A stretch of 64,000 nt of DNA from positions 1 through 64,000 of the forward strand of contig NZ_KB908031.1 of NCBI RefSeq assembly GCF_000382305.1, read 5' to 3'. Source of the DNA: Vitreoscilla stercoraria DSM 513 (GTDB lineage: Bacteria > Pseudomonadota > Gammaproteobacteria > Burkholderiales > Neisseriaceae). A model generated the notes under the pieces. The model was not told the origin of the DNA and ran no database searches. It saw nothing but the letters and a program-made list of their open reading frames with translations. The position numbers and the translations under genes were made by a program. Below, piece after piece: positions 7,885-15,378 of this stretch. Position 1 is the stretch's first letter. The number at the start of each line of letters is the position of its first letter.

Positions 7885-8790
7885 ATGAATTTAGAATCAG
7901 AAAATACCGATTACCGTTGCGGTTTTGTTGCCATTGTAGGTCGTCCGAATGTGGGCAAATCCACGTTGATGAACCATTTGATTGGTCAAAAAATCAGTAT
8001 TACCAGTAAAAAAGCCCAGACCACGCGCCATAAAGTGACGGGTATTTATACCGATGACACCGCACAATTGGTGTTTGTCGACACACCTGGCTATCAAACT
8101 TACCATCGCAATGCGTTGAACGATAGATTGAATCAAAATGTGACCGAAGCGGTACATGGCGTGGATGTAATTGTGTTTGTGATTGAAGCATTGCGCTTTA
8201 CCGATGCAGACCGTACCGTGCTTGAACAATTGCCAAAACACACGCCAGTGGTGTTTGTGGTGAACAAATTGGACAAAGCCAAAGACCGTATGGTTTTGGC
8301 AGAATTCATTGCCAATGCTGAAAAAGAATATCAGTTTGCGGCAACTGAAGTGGTCAGTGCCAAACATGGTCAACGCATTGGTCAATTGATTGAATTGCTC
8401 AAACCTATGTTGCCTCATTCTGAAGCGATGTATCCAGAAGACATGGTGACAGACAAATCCAGTCGTTTCTTGGCAATGGAAATTGTGCGTGAAAAATTGT
8501 TCCGCTATTTAGGCGAAGAATTGCCGTATGCGATGAATGTGGAAGTGGAACAATTTGAAATTGATCCAGAAACAGGCATGTACAGCATTTATATTGCGGT
8601 TTTGGTCGATCGTGACAATCAAAAAGCGATTGTCATTGGCAAAAGTGGCGAGCGTTTGAAAAAGATATCTACCGAAGCACGTGTGGATATGGAAACCTTG
8701 TTTGATGCCAAAGTCTTCTTAAAAGTATGGATTAAAGTCAAATCAGGCTGGGCGGATGACATTCGCTTTTTGAATGAATTGGGCTTATAA
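7885..8790 (+). CDS. era: GTPase Era, 16S rRNA/30S assembly factor
   Basis: A 301-residue GTPase with C-terminal KH domain that binds the 3' end of 16S rRNA during 30S maturation. G1 is GRPNVGKSTLMN near residue 18, the switch region SITSKKAQTTRHK near 41, G3 DTPGY near 65, G4 NKLDKAKD near 128 and G5 SAKHG. The KH domain shows VIGKSGERLKKISTEAR near residue 250. The ATG follows the rnc stop immediately, so translation is coupled. A DUS-based hairpin terminates the operon 22 nt downstream. Confidence 0.97.
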   Translation: MNLESENTDYRCGFVAIVGRPNVGKSTLMNHLIGQKISITSKKAQTTRHKVTGIYTDDTAQLVFVDTPGYQTYHRNALNDRLNQNVTEAVHGVDVIVFVIEALRFTDADRTVLEQLPKHTPVVFVVNKLDKAKDRMVLAEFIANAEKEYQFAATEVVSAKHGQRIGQLIELLKPMLPHSEAMYPEDMVTDKSSRFLAMEIVREKLFRYLGEELPYAMNVEVEQFEIDPETGMYSIYIAVLVDRDNQKAIVIGKSGERLKKISTEARVDMETLFDAKVFLKVWIKVKSGWADDIRFLNELGL

Positions 8791-8811
8791 GGTTTTTTAA
8801 GTATTGGAAAA

Positions 8812-8850
8812 ATACAGGACGCTGGTGTTAATCAGCGTCCTGTAATTTTT
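8812..8850 (+). repeat. Divergent pair of DUS-like 12-mers acting as era terminator
   Basis: ATACAGGACGCT (8812-8823) and AGCGTCCTGTAA (8834-8845) form a 12-bp stem, TACAGGACGCTG / CAGCGTCCTGTA, with an 8-nt loop, followed by TTTTT. Here the two 12-mers point away from each other. Confidence 0.85.
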
Positions 8851-8865
8851 GATGTAAACCAATGA

Positions 8866-9477
8866 CTATTTAACGGCAATGGTTTTATTGCGCAAGGCTT
8901 GAATCAAACCATCAATACCTTGTTTTTGAATGACTTCACCAAATTGATTGCGGTAAATGGTGACCACGCTGGCACCTTCTACGTTGATATTGTAAATCTT
9001 CCAAGTATTACCAGATTTGTACATTTGGTAATCTACGGCATAAGATTTGTTTTTATTGTTCAAAATTTGCGTATACACACGGGCTTGAGTGGCAGTATTG
9101 TCGCTGCTATTGCGCGGTAATACGGTAATTTTGGCATTTTGTGCTGCCAGTAATGCGGTATTGGCATATACAGAAATCATCATGTCTTTGAATGCAGCGA
9201 TGAAATCTTGTTTTTGTTGCGTTGTGAATTGGCGCCAAGGCTGACCCACAGACAAAGCAGCAATGCGTTGGTAATCCAAATGGCGGTCGGCATACACATT
9301 CAAGCGTTGGATTTTCTGCGGATTGTTTAAACTGTTGTCATTGATGATGGCCATAATGGCATTGGTATTTTGTTGCATTTGTAACTGTGCAGGATGGGTT
9401 AAGTTATTGGCCTGCGCCAATTGTATGCTGAAAAATACACATAAAATCATCCAACAAGATTGCCACCAAGTTTTCAT
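8866..9477 (-). CDS. MlaC/Ttg2D-family periplasmic lipid-binding protein
   Basis: A 203-residue exported protein with a cleavable signal peptide ending in QLAQA-N. It shows the MlaC fold segments: ILNDNSLNNPQKIQRLN-like region, DYQRIAALSVGQPWRQFT near residue 72, FIAAFKDMMISVYANTAL, YQMYKSGNTWKIYNINVEG and YRNQFGEVIQKQGIDGL at the end. MlaC proteins shuttle phospholipids between the outer-membrane MlaA and the inner-membrane MlaFEDB complex. No other mla gene is adjacent, so this is a stand-alone copy and its partners are elsewhere. ATG 9477 was chosen with AAAGG upstream; TTG 9483 is an unlikely alternative. Confidence 0.82.
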   Translation of the reverse strand: MKTWWQSCWMILCVFFSIQLAQANNLTHPAQLQMQQNTNAIMAIINDNSLNNPQKIQRLNVYADRHLDYQRIAALSVGQPWRQFTTQQKQDFIAAFKDMMISVYANTALLAAQNAKITVLPRNSSDNTATQARVYTQILNNKNKSYAVDYQMYKSGNTWKIYNINVEGASVVTIYRNQFGEVIQKQGIDGLIQALRNKTIAVK

Positions 9478-9567
9478 TTTCAAATGCCTTTTGTCAAATA
9501 ATGCTTAAATAAGAGATTCAAAGTCCGCATTAAGTTTAACAATATCTCAAATTGAATGCGGACAGAT

Positions 9568-9579
9568 ATACAGGACGCT
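9568..9579 (-). repeat. Single DUS-like 12-mer (one mismatch)
   Basis: ATACAGGACGCT, two bases before the pepP stop codon on the minus strand, so it lies at the very 3' end of that transcript. It has no inverted partner. Confidence 0.75.
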
Positions 9580-9581
9580 TA

Positions 9582-10901
9582 TTAAGTATTCATTAAAGCT
9601 TCTATGTCGCTGATTTCTTTAGGGGTGTCGTGGGTGTATATTTCGGCACCTGTGTCAGTGATGCGAATATTGTCTTCAATGCGGATGCCAATGCCATGAA
9701 ACTCAGCAGGGATGTCATCTGCGGCATTGATGTACAAACCCGGCTCAATGGTGGTACACATGTTTTCGGCCAGTAAGCGGTGTTGACCATGTTCAAAACG
9801 CCCACCGACATCATGCACATCCAAACCAATCCAATGACCCAAGCCATGCATGTAAAAGCGGCGATATGCCAAGCTTTCAATATTGCCATCGACTGAGCCG
9901 TGTAACAGTTTCAAGTCAATCAAGCCTTGCACCAAAATTTTCAAAGCCACATCGTTGACATCATGCCAATAAATGCCTGCATGAGTAGCGGCAATGGCTT
10001 GTTTGTTGGCTTCTAAAACAATCTCGTAAACCGCTTTTTGCGCACCATTAAAGCGACCATTAGCAGGGAATGTTCGCGTAATATCGCCTGCGTAATATTC
10101 GTATTCAGCCCCCGCATCAATCAAAATCAAATGCCCGTCCTGTAACACATCTTTGTTTTCGACATAATGCAAAGTGCACGCATTTTTACCGCTTGCCACT
10201 ATGCTATTGTATGCCGGTGAGCGGGCATTGTTTTTCATGAAATGGTATAAAATTTCCGCTTCGAGCTGGTACTCTTTCATGCCGACTTTGGCCGTTTGCA
10301 TGGCAATATTGTGTGCTTGAGCGCTGAGTTTGGCGGCATGGCGCAACAAACCGATTTCATGTTCGTCTTTGATCAAGCGCATTGGGTCTAGGATTTGTGC
10401 CAAATCCGACATTTGGTGTGCTGGGGTGATGATGTCTTGGCTGATCATGCGTTGACCCGCTTGATTGCACAGTTTGCGCCATATGGCCAAAATGTCTTGG
10501 TCTGGTACGCCGTCGTGTTGCCACAAAGCATATAAGGTTTGACTGTGTTTCAAAGTGTCCTGTAAATGGTTTTGCCATTGTGTGTGCACATCAAAAGTTT
10601 CAAAACCGAAGACCTCCGCTGCATATTCAGGACCAAAACGATAGCCGACCCAAGTTTCCATTTCAAAATCTTTGGGGCGACACAGCAACATAGATTGGCG
10701 TTTGTTGCCATCTAAAATCATGACTGCTTCAGGTTCAGTGAAGCCACTTAAGTAATAAAAATAACTGTCTTGGCGATAAGGATATTCGGTGTCATTGCTG
10801 CGAGTGCGTTCAGGTGCCGCAAACAAAATGGCGACATTCCGACCAATGGCATCGTAAACCCGTTCACGGCGTGCTTGGTAAATGCTGGCATCAAAACTCA
10901 T
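9582..10901 (-). CDS. pepP: Xaa-Pro aminopeptidase (M24B)
   Basis: A 439-residue dimetal aminopeptidase that releases N-terminal residues preceding proline. The N-terminal domain starts MSFDASIYQARRERV and includes TRSNDTEYPYRQDSYFYYL. The C-terminal pita-bread domain carries the metal ligands: Asp in ILIDAGAEYEYYAGDITRTF, His in HGLGHWIGLDVHDVGG, and Glu in TIEPGLYI and GIRIEDN. ATG 10901 overlaps the stop of the upstream VanZ-like gene (ATGA), which indicates coupling. An imperfect DUS, AGTGTCCTGTAA, lies inside at 10554-10565. Confidence 0.95.
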   Translation of the reverse strand: MSFDASIYQARRERVYDAIGRNVAILFAAPERTRSNDTEYPYRQDSYFYYLSGFTEPEAVMILDGNKRQSMLLCRPKDFEMETWVGYRFGPEYAAEVFGFETFDVHTQWQNHLQDTLKHSQTLYALWQHDGVPDQDILAIWRKLCNQAGQRMISQDIITPAHQMSDLAQILDPMRLIKDEHEIGLLRHAAKLSAQAHNIAMQTAKVGMKEYQLEAEILYHFMKNNARSPAYNSIVASGKNACTLHYVENKDVLQDGHLILIDAGAEYEYYAGDITRTFPANGRFNGAQKAVYEIVLEANKQAIAATHAGIYWHDVNDVALKILVQGLIDLKLLHGSVDGNIESLAYRRFYMHGLGHWIGLDVHDVGGRFEHGQHRLLAENMCTTIEPGLYINAADDIPAEFHGIGIRIEDNIRITDTGAEIYTHDTPKEISDIEALMNT

Positions 10902-11275
10902 GGTTGTGGTTCTTTCATCAAACGTTGACGGTGTTGGTTTAAAATATAACCTATGGCAAGTGCGCAAAAAGCGCCTAAAATATCTGCCAATGCATCGAAT
11001 ACATCAGCTGAGCGGCTAGGCAATTGGCTTTGTATTAACTCACTGACGATGGCCCAAACAATGGCAATCATGCACCAAAACAATATGGGCATGGGACGAT
11101 TTTGCGCGCTATATGCCCGTACAATCAACCAAAATTGACCAAAAAATAAGGAAAAATGTACGAATTTGTCAAAATGGAGAAACAAAGGCACTATGTCAAG
11201 ATGAGGCGGACGCACAAACAAGCCGTAAGCGGTCAGAATGAACCATGCGATGGCAAACATCACAAAGCGATTCAT
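10898..11275 (-). CDS. VanZ-like membrane protein
   Basis: A 125-residue integral membrane protein with four hydrophobic segments. It shows the VanZ-family pattern HFDKFVHFSLFFG after the first segment and SELIQSQLPSRSADVFDALADILGA before the last. The role of VanZ-like proteins outside glycopeptide resistance is unknown. It overlaps both neighbours by 4 nt (the small gene upstream and pepP downstream), so the three are probably one operon. Confidence 0.8.
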   Translation of the reverse strand: MNRFVMFAIAWFILTAYGLFVRPPHLDIVPLFLHFDKFVHFSLFFGQFWLIVRAYSAQNRPMPILFWCMIAIVWAIVSELIQSQLPSRSADVFDALADILGAFCALAIGYILNQHRQRLMKEPQP

Positions 11276-11484
11276 GCGGGTGTTTCCTCATCCAGCCATT
11301 GTTGGCACATATGGGACAAACGTTCGAATTTGCCACCGCGTTGTTTTAAAATATCACGGCATTGTTCGATTTCGGCATAAGAAGGAGCTTGGTCGATTTC
11401 GCATTCTTCTAGGAAAAATTGCAATATTTCTGCTACGCTGCCTGCCGCTTCTTCTTGGCAAGCTTGAATCAATACATCTGACAT
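11272..11484 (-). CDS. Small acidic hypothetical protein
   Basis: A 70-residue acidic protein (MSDVLIQACQEEAAGSVAEI start) with three Cys and no signal or membrane segment, predicted helical. I do not recognise a family. It overlaps the VanZ-like gene by 4 nt, which supports it as real and in an operon with pepP. ATG 11496 is an alternative start. The start region overlaps an inverted repeat (TGCCCATTCT near 11491 and AGAATGGGCA near 11525) that may structure the leader or end the upstream lipoprotein transcript. Confidence 0.65.
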   Translation of the reverse strand: MSDVLIQACQEEAAGSVAEILQFFLEECEIDQAPSYAEIEQCRDILKQRGGKFERLSHMCQQWLDEETPA

Positions 11485-11549
11485 GATAATGCCCATTCTT
11501 AAAATGGCTTATTGTAGCAGCATGAGAATGGGCATGGATATGATAGGCT

Positions 11550-12338
11550 TTATTTCACAGAACCCGACATCACAACTAAGTCTAAAACATAAGCATATTT
11601 GCTGCTATCAGCAGGTGGATTCTGCACTTCGTAACGTTTGACACGCAAAATGTTTTCGGTGTTGGGTCTATGGGTATAGCCTTCAATCGGGCTGTAAAAC
11701 AAGGACCACTCTGGTGCGATATAAGTTTGTAAACCTTGTTGGTCATAACGCACTTCTTTGACTTGTAAACATGACATATTGCGGTTGCCATCATTACATG
11801 TCTTGGTTTGATGAGATACTTTTAAAAATAGGGTTTCACCTTGGGAGCCGTATTTGGTTTCTGCGGTAGCTTGACCTTGAAAACGCAATATTTGACCTTG
11901 TTGATTTTTCAATGTTAATACTGGACTAGAGCCATTTTGGTCAATATCATAATGTATATTCTGTTGTCCAAAAAATCCTGCTAAAGCACGGTCTTGTTCA
12001 GCACGTTTACTATCGCAGCCCATCATCGTACTGCGCAAATGGTTACTTTGGATGTTTTCACCATTGATTTGGTAAGTACCGCCCATACGATTGCAAGAAC
12101 CATAGATGTTAAACAAAGATTCATTGTGAAAATCCAATTGCGCTTTAGGCGTGGTTTCACCTGCATAAAAAGCAGTCAAGGTTTGTTGCTTGGCATCGGT
12201 TGCTGTTTGCAATTGCCAATGGTATTTTTTTAATACATCGGTATTTTGGCTCATATCGGGACTCGCAGTATTGGCGCATGCAGCCAAAGATAAGGCTGTG
12301 GCAGTCAAAGCGGACAAACGAAATAAGGTTTTTTTCAT
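11550..12338 (-). CDS. META and DUF4377 domain lipoprotein
   Basis: A 262-residue predicted outer-membrane lipoprotein: signal peptide with lipobox LSLAAC, Cys at about residue 21. Residues about 38-150 form a META (HslJ-like) domain, with KYHWQLQTATDA, FNIYGSCNRMGGTY and MMGCDSKRAEQDRALAGF. The C-terminal part (YGSQGETLFLKVSHQTKTC onward, with the Cys pair) matches the DUF4377 type and ends VLDLVVMSG. HslJ-like proteins are linked to heat-shock or novobiocin tolerance in E. coli; no role is shown here. It is monocistronic. Confidence 0.82.
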   Translation of the reverse strand: MKKTLFRLSALTATALSLAACANTASPDMSQNTDVLKKYHWQLQTATDAKQQTLTAFYAGETTPKAQLDFHNESLFNIYGSCNRMGGTYQINGENIQSNHLRSTMMGCDSKRAEQDRALAGFFGQQNIHYDIDQNGSSPVLTLKNQQGQILRFQGQATAETKYGSQGETLFLKVSHQTKTCNDGNRNMSCLQVKEVRYDQQGLQTYIAPEWSLFYSPIEGYTHRPNTENILRVKRYEVQNPPADSSKYAYVLDLVVMSGSVK

Positions 12339-12351
12339 ACAGGTAAATCCC

Positions 12352-12388
12352 TCAAAAAAATAAGGACAGTTTCAATCTGTCCTTATTT
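12352..12388 (-). terminator. Intrinsic terminator of yebC
   Basis: ATAAGGACAG / CTGTCCTTAT hairpin with a 7-nt loop. On the minus strand it is followed by a long T-run (the A-run at 12354-12360). Confidence 0.88.
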
Positions 12389-12433
12389 AAATGCATTTGA
12401 GCTATTAAGCCAAGTGTATTGACATAATCTGAC

Positions 12434-13159
12434 TCAATCTAACTCGATAACAGCAGAAGTGTAGACATCTTGAACATCGTCCAAGTCTTCTAAGGCATCC
12501 AATAATTTTTGCATCTTAATGGCATCGTCGCCTGTCAAGACGGCTTCGTTTTGTGCGCGCATGGTCACTTCACCGTCTACAGGGCTAAAACCTGCAGCTT
12601 CCAAAGCCGCTTTCACTGTAGCATGTTCATATGGGTCGGTAATGACTTCAATTGCACCGTCTTCGTCGGTAATCACATCTTCCGCACCAGCTTCTAAAGC
12701 CGCTTCCATCAATGCATCTTCATCCACTTCGGTGAAGACCAAATAACCTTGATGTTTAAAATTAAAAGCCACGCTGCCATCAGTGCCTAAATTGCCACCA
12801 TTTTTGCTGAATGCATGACGCACATCAGCAACAGTACGGGTTTTGTTATCGGTTAAGCAGTCTACCATCACCGCCGCACCGCCAATACCGTAACCTTCGT
12901 AACGCAATTCAATGTATTCCACGCCTTCTAAGTTACCTGTACCTTTGTCGATAGCGCGTTGGATATTGTCTTTAGGCATGTTGGCATCAACGGCTTTGTC
13001 CACGGCCAAGCGCAAACGAGGATTAGAGTTAGGGTCACCACCGCCCATTCTAGCGGCAACTGTGATTTCTTTGATCACACGAGTAAAAATTTTGCCACGT
13101 TTGGCATCTTGGCGTTCTTTTTTGTGTTTGATGTTCGCCCACTTACTGTGTCCTGCCAT
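12434..13159 (-). CDS. yebC: YebC/PmpR-family translation/transcription regulator
   Basis: A 241-residue cytoplasmic protein of the YebC/TACO1 family, starting with the signature MAGHSKWANIKHKKERQDAK. It continues with the glycine-rich segment AARMGGGDPNSNPRLRLA and GYGIGGAAVMVDCLTDNKTRT, and ends with DLDDVQDVYTS. Members have been described as DNA-binding regulators and more recently as factors easing ribosome stalling at proline stretches. It is monocistronic with its own terminator. Confidence 0.95.
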   Translation of the reverse strand: MAGHSKWANIKHKKERQDAKRGKIFTRVIKEITVAARMGGGDPNSNPRLRLAVDKAVDANMPKDNIQRAIDKGTGNLEGVEYIELRYEGYGIGGAAVMVDCLTDNKTRTVADVRHAFSKNGGNLGTDGSVAFNFKHQGYLVFTEVDEDALMEAALEAGAEDVITDEDGAIEVITDPYEHATVKAALEAAGFSPVDGEVTMRAQNEAVLTGDDAIKMQKLLDALEDLDDVQDVYTSAVIELD

Positions 13160-13457
13160 TTTGTGTCCTTACTTGATTGTTTTGGTCGATTAATAAAAAT
13201 TTAATCGCTTATTCTATCATGGCTTCTAGATGCCTTGAAACGGGCGTTGCACTTGAATGAATGAAAAATTATCTGATTTTTTGTACCGCTAGGAGCCGTG
13301 TTAATGTTGTGTAAACTAAGTTAAAAATTGGCATTTTTTGAAAAATAATCTTGTATATTTATTTTTAAGTTGATGTAATGTAAAAGATTCTTAATCGCAC
13401 AAACCAACGTATTTTTATGTTAGTCTAAACATAAATAACAAGGCAGGGAGGGGTGTA
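13160..13457. other. AT-rich intergenic region without a recognised gene
   Basis: About 300 bp between divergent yebC and the DUF465 gene. It is AT-rich and should hold promoters for both. I see no convincing reading frame, RNA or strong repeat in it. Confidence 0.6.
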
Positions 13458-13700
13458 ATGTTTCCAGAGTTTCGTGATTTGACCATACAATTGAGAAATG
13501 AAGATCCTGATTTTTCCTTGATTTACCAGCAGCATCAGCAACTAGATGACCAAATCAAGCTATTGTGCAACGATTCCAAAGCAGCAACAGGATTGGATTT
13601 AGAGGCATTGAAAAAGCAGAAGCTGCAACTCAAAGATCAGATGTACCGCTATTTAAAGGACGCATCTACTCAATCTGCGGCAAACACACTCGGTGAATGA
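13458..13700 (+). CDS. DUF465 (YdcH-like) small protein
   Basis: An 80-residue coiled-coil protein of the DUF465/YdcH family: FPEFRDLTIQLRNEDPDFSL at the start, HQQLDDQIKLL in the middle and LKKQKLQLKDQMYRYLK near residue 52, which is the typical heptad-rich end. Function unknown in the family. An SD-like GGGAGGGG lies just upstream of the ATG. It is followed by a small broken gene. Confidence 0.85.
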   Translation: MFPEFRDLTIQLRNEDPDFSLIYQQHQQLDDQIKLLCNDSKAATGLDLEALKKQKLQLKDQMYRYLKDASTQSAANTLGE

Positions 13701-13737
13701 GTTTTGACGTTTTGACACATGACTTTGATGGAGGGAT

Positions 13738-13924
13738 ATGCTGACAAACGATGATGACAATCAATCTACACAGTTACTCACCATAAACTTGGTTTATGGC
13801 ATGAATGGCGTGGCTTGGCTTGTAAAAATAGGCATACATTACATGTTATTGAAACATTCAAGGAACCAAACCTGCATTGCCAGATGAAATTTTTCAAGTG
13901 AGGCATACATCCCAAGGCTGCTAA
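13738..13924 (+). pseudogene. Probable frameshifted small gene
   Basis: ATG 13738 is preceded by an excellent SD (GGAGGG), but the open frame ends after 49 codons at 13887 with unnatural composition. A better-looking peptide is obtained by switching frame: frame 1 (MLTNDDDNQSTQLLTINLVYG), then near 13800 the next frame (WRGLACKNRHTLHVIETFKE), then near 13870 the third frame (ALPDEIFQVRHTSQGC, stop 13922-13924). That last stop falls inside the terminator hairpin, as expected for a real gene end. The assembled product would be about 60 residues. I do not recognise the family. Real decay, sequencing indels or recoding cannot be told apart here. Confidence 0.45.
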
Positions 13925-13936
13925 TAGCAGCCTTTT
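13914..13936 (+). terminator. Intrinsic terminator
   Basis: Perfect AAGGCTGC / GCAGCCTT stem with loop TAATA, followed by TTTG. It terminates the DUF465 gene and the broken gene behind it. Confidence 0.75.
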
Positions 13937-14027
13937 GTTCGTTTAGACGTTGTAAAAAGGTTGTATTTTTGTATATATATTGGTTGATTTAAAAATCCTT
14001 TTGTTGTCAGAAGATGAAGATGTTAAA

Positions 14028-14046
14028 ATTTGTGCATCGCACAAAT
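14028..14046. promoter_or_regulatory. Palindrome upstream of the phasin-like gene
   Basis: ATTTGTGC and GCACAAAT form a perfect 8-bp inverted repeat with a 3-nt spacer, 52 nt before the start of the phasin-like gene. It is a candidate operator. It resembles the TGCAC elements near phaP/phaR but is not the same sequence. Confidence 0.45.
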
Positions 14047-14097
14047 GAGGCGATTGACTGTTTGAATTGACAGCCATAACCATGAAAGGAAGACAAC

Positions 14098-14442
14098 ATG
14101 AGTGCGAATCAGGAAATGTGGCGTTTTTGGCAAACCAGCATGCAAATGGCAGTCGAAATACCTTTGGTAGTGAGTCAGCGTATGTGGTTGTTTAGTCAGC
14201 CTTGGGACAATCAAACCATGGCTGAATACCAATTGATGTTCACAGAAAAAGCCGAAGGCTTTACCGAGGCATGGCAAACTTGGGCGAATGTATCGGTGTA
14301 TCAAAATCAATGGTTGCTGACACAACCTGCTACAAGTCAACATTATGAACATTTAATCAAACAATCTTTGCAATCTGTGAATCAAACTTTAAAGCCTTTG
14401 AGCCAACGTGTACATGACAACCATGCTCGCTTAGGTCTATAA
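14098..14442 (+). CDS. Phasin-like PHA granule-associated protein
   Basis: A 114-residue helical protein without a signal peptide, rich in Trp, Gln and Met (WRFWQTSMQMAVEIPLVVSQR at the start). The layout, with AEYQLMFTEKAEGFTEAWQT in the middle and a basic end (SQRVHDNHARL), resembles the short granule-associated phasin family of betaproteobacteria. This is an inference from pattern and not from a diagnostic motif. AAAGGAAG precedes the ATG. The genome context (phaR and a classical phasin at 2.6-4 kb) shows that the organism makes PHA. Confidence 0.5.
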   Translation: MSANQEMWRFWQTSMQMAVEIPLVVSQRMWLFSQPWDNQTMAEYQLMFTEKAEGFTEAWQTWANVSVYQNQWLLTQPATSQHYEHLIKQSLQSVNQTLKPLSQRVHDNHARLGL

Positions 14443-14476
14443 ATGGCATTTGTTGCCGTCTCATGCTTGAGTGGAT

Positions 14477-14514
14477 GTAATGTTATATAGTATCATTTGA
14501 ATCTCTTTCAAATG
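14477..14514. promoter_or_regulatory. Candidate Zur box and inverted repeat before the zinc importer
   Basis: GTAATGTTATATAGTATCATTTG (14477-14499) keeps the left half TGTTATA and much of the right half of the proteobacterial Zur consensus, a palindrome built on TGTTATA-N-TATAACA. It overlaps a perfect inverted repeat, CATTTGAA (14494-14501) / TTCAAATG (14507-14514). Its place upstream of znuCBA supports zinc control. Confidence 0.5.
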
Positions 14515-14528
14515 AATATCATTTATCC

Positions 14529-14624
14529 ATGTCATCTTTGCTTTTAACCAGTTTGAATTTGCGCTTAATCTTGGCTGCCGTGATTGTGGCATTCATTTGG
14601 TCATTGTTTGTTTGGGCTGTGTAA
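14529..14624 (+). CDS. Possible 31-residue single-pass membrane peptide
   Basis: ATG 14529 opens a 31-codon frame that ends with TAA one base before the znuC ATG. The peptide begins MSSLLLTSLNLRL and continues as one uninterrupted hydrophobic helix (ILAAVIVAFIWSLFVWAV). There is no strong SD. Its position between the Zur-like site and znuC and its clean membrane profile suggest a real small protein, either regulatory or accessory to the importer, or a leader peptide for translational coupling. Confidence 0.5.
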   Translation: MSSLLLTSLNLRLILAAVIVAFIWSLFVWAV

Positions 14625-14625
14625 T

Positions 14626-15378
14626 ATGCCCATTCATGTTCAAAATTTGACGGTCAGTTATCGTCACCATCCAGCCATCCATCATATTAATTTGCAATTT
14701 GAGCAAGCTCAGTCGTATGCTATTTTTGGTCCCAATGGTGCGGGTAAATCGACATTGCTTAAAGCTTTAATGGGCTTGGTGAAAACCGATACGGGTAAAG
14801 TCACATTTGAAAATCTCAAACGTGCAGACATTGCGTATTTGCCGCAACAGTCAGAAGTTGATCGCACACAGCCGATGACGGTATTTGAATTAGCGGCAAT
14901 GGGATTGTGGTATGAGATTGGTTTTTTTGGTCGAGTGACAGCAGCGCAAAAACAACGCGTACAGGCCGCTTTAGAGCGTGTAAATTTGGGCGGTGTGGCA
15001 CAAAAAAACATTGGCGCTTTGTCTAATGGGCAGTTTCAACGGGTATTGTTTGCGCGGATGTTGGTGCAAAAAGCTCAGTTTTTATTGCTTGATGAACCTT
15101 TTAATGCGGTGGATGCTGCCACGACTTCTGCTTTGCTGGATGTATTGCAAGAATGTTTGCAGCAAGGCAAAACTGTGATTGCGGTATTGCATGATTATGA
15201 GCAAGTGCGGGCGAATTTTGCCAATACAGTGATGATTGCGCGCGAAGTGATTGCGTGTGGTGCGACGACAGATGTGTTGACTGAAAAAAATTTACAAACA
15301 GCGTTTGCCACTTTGCAGCAGACCGGTTTAAGCAATCAATGGTGTCAAACCACGCCAACAACAGCGGTGGAAAAATAA
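14626..15378 (+). CDS. znuC: Zinc/manganese-type ABC importer, ATP-binding protein
   Basis: A 250-residue ATPase of the metal-chelate ABC family. Walker A is GPNGAGKSTLLKAL near residue 38, Walker B LLLDEPFNAVD near 162, and the H-loop AVLHD. The signature is LSNGQFQR instead of LSGGQQQR, a deviation also seen in other Zn/Mn importers. ATG 14626 (MPIHVQNLTV) fits the family start. It follows the 31-residue peptide by one base and is followed directly by the permease. It energises the import of metal delivered by ZnuA. Confidence 0.9.
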   Translation: MPIHVQNLTVSYRHHPAIHHINLQFEQAQSYAIFGPNGAGKSTLLKALMGLVKTDTGKVTFENLKRADIAYLPQQSEVDRTQPMTVFELAAMGLWYEIGFFGRVTAAQKQRVQAALERVNLGGVAQKNIGALSNGQFQRVLFARMLVQKAQFLLLDEPFNAVDAATTSALLDVLQECLQQGKTVIAVLHDYEQVRANFANTVMIAREVIACGATTDVLTEKNLQTAFATLQQTGLSNQWCQTTPTTAVEK

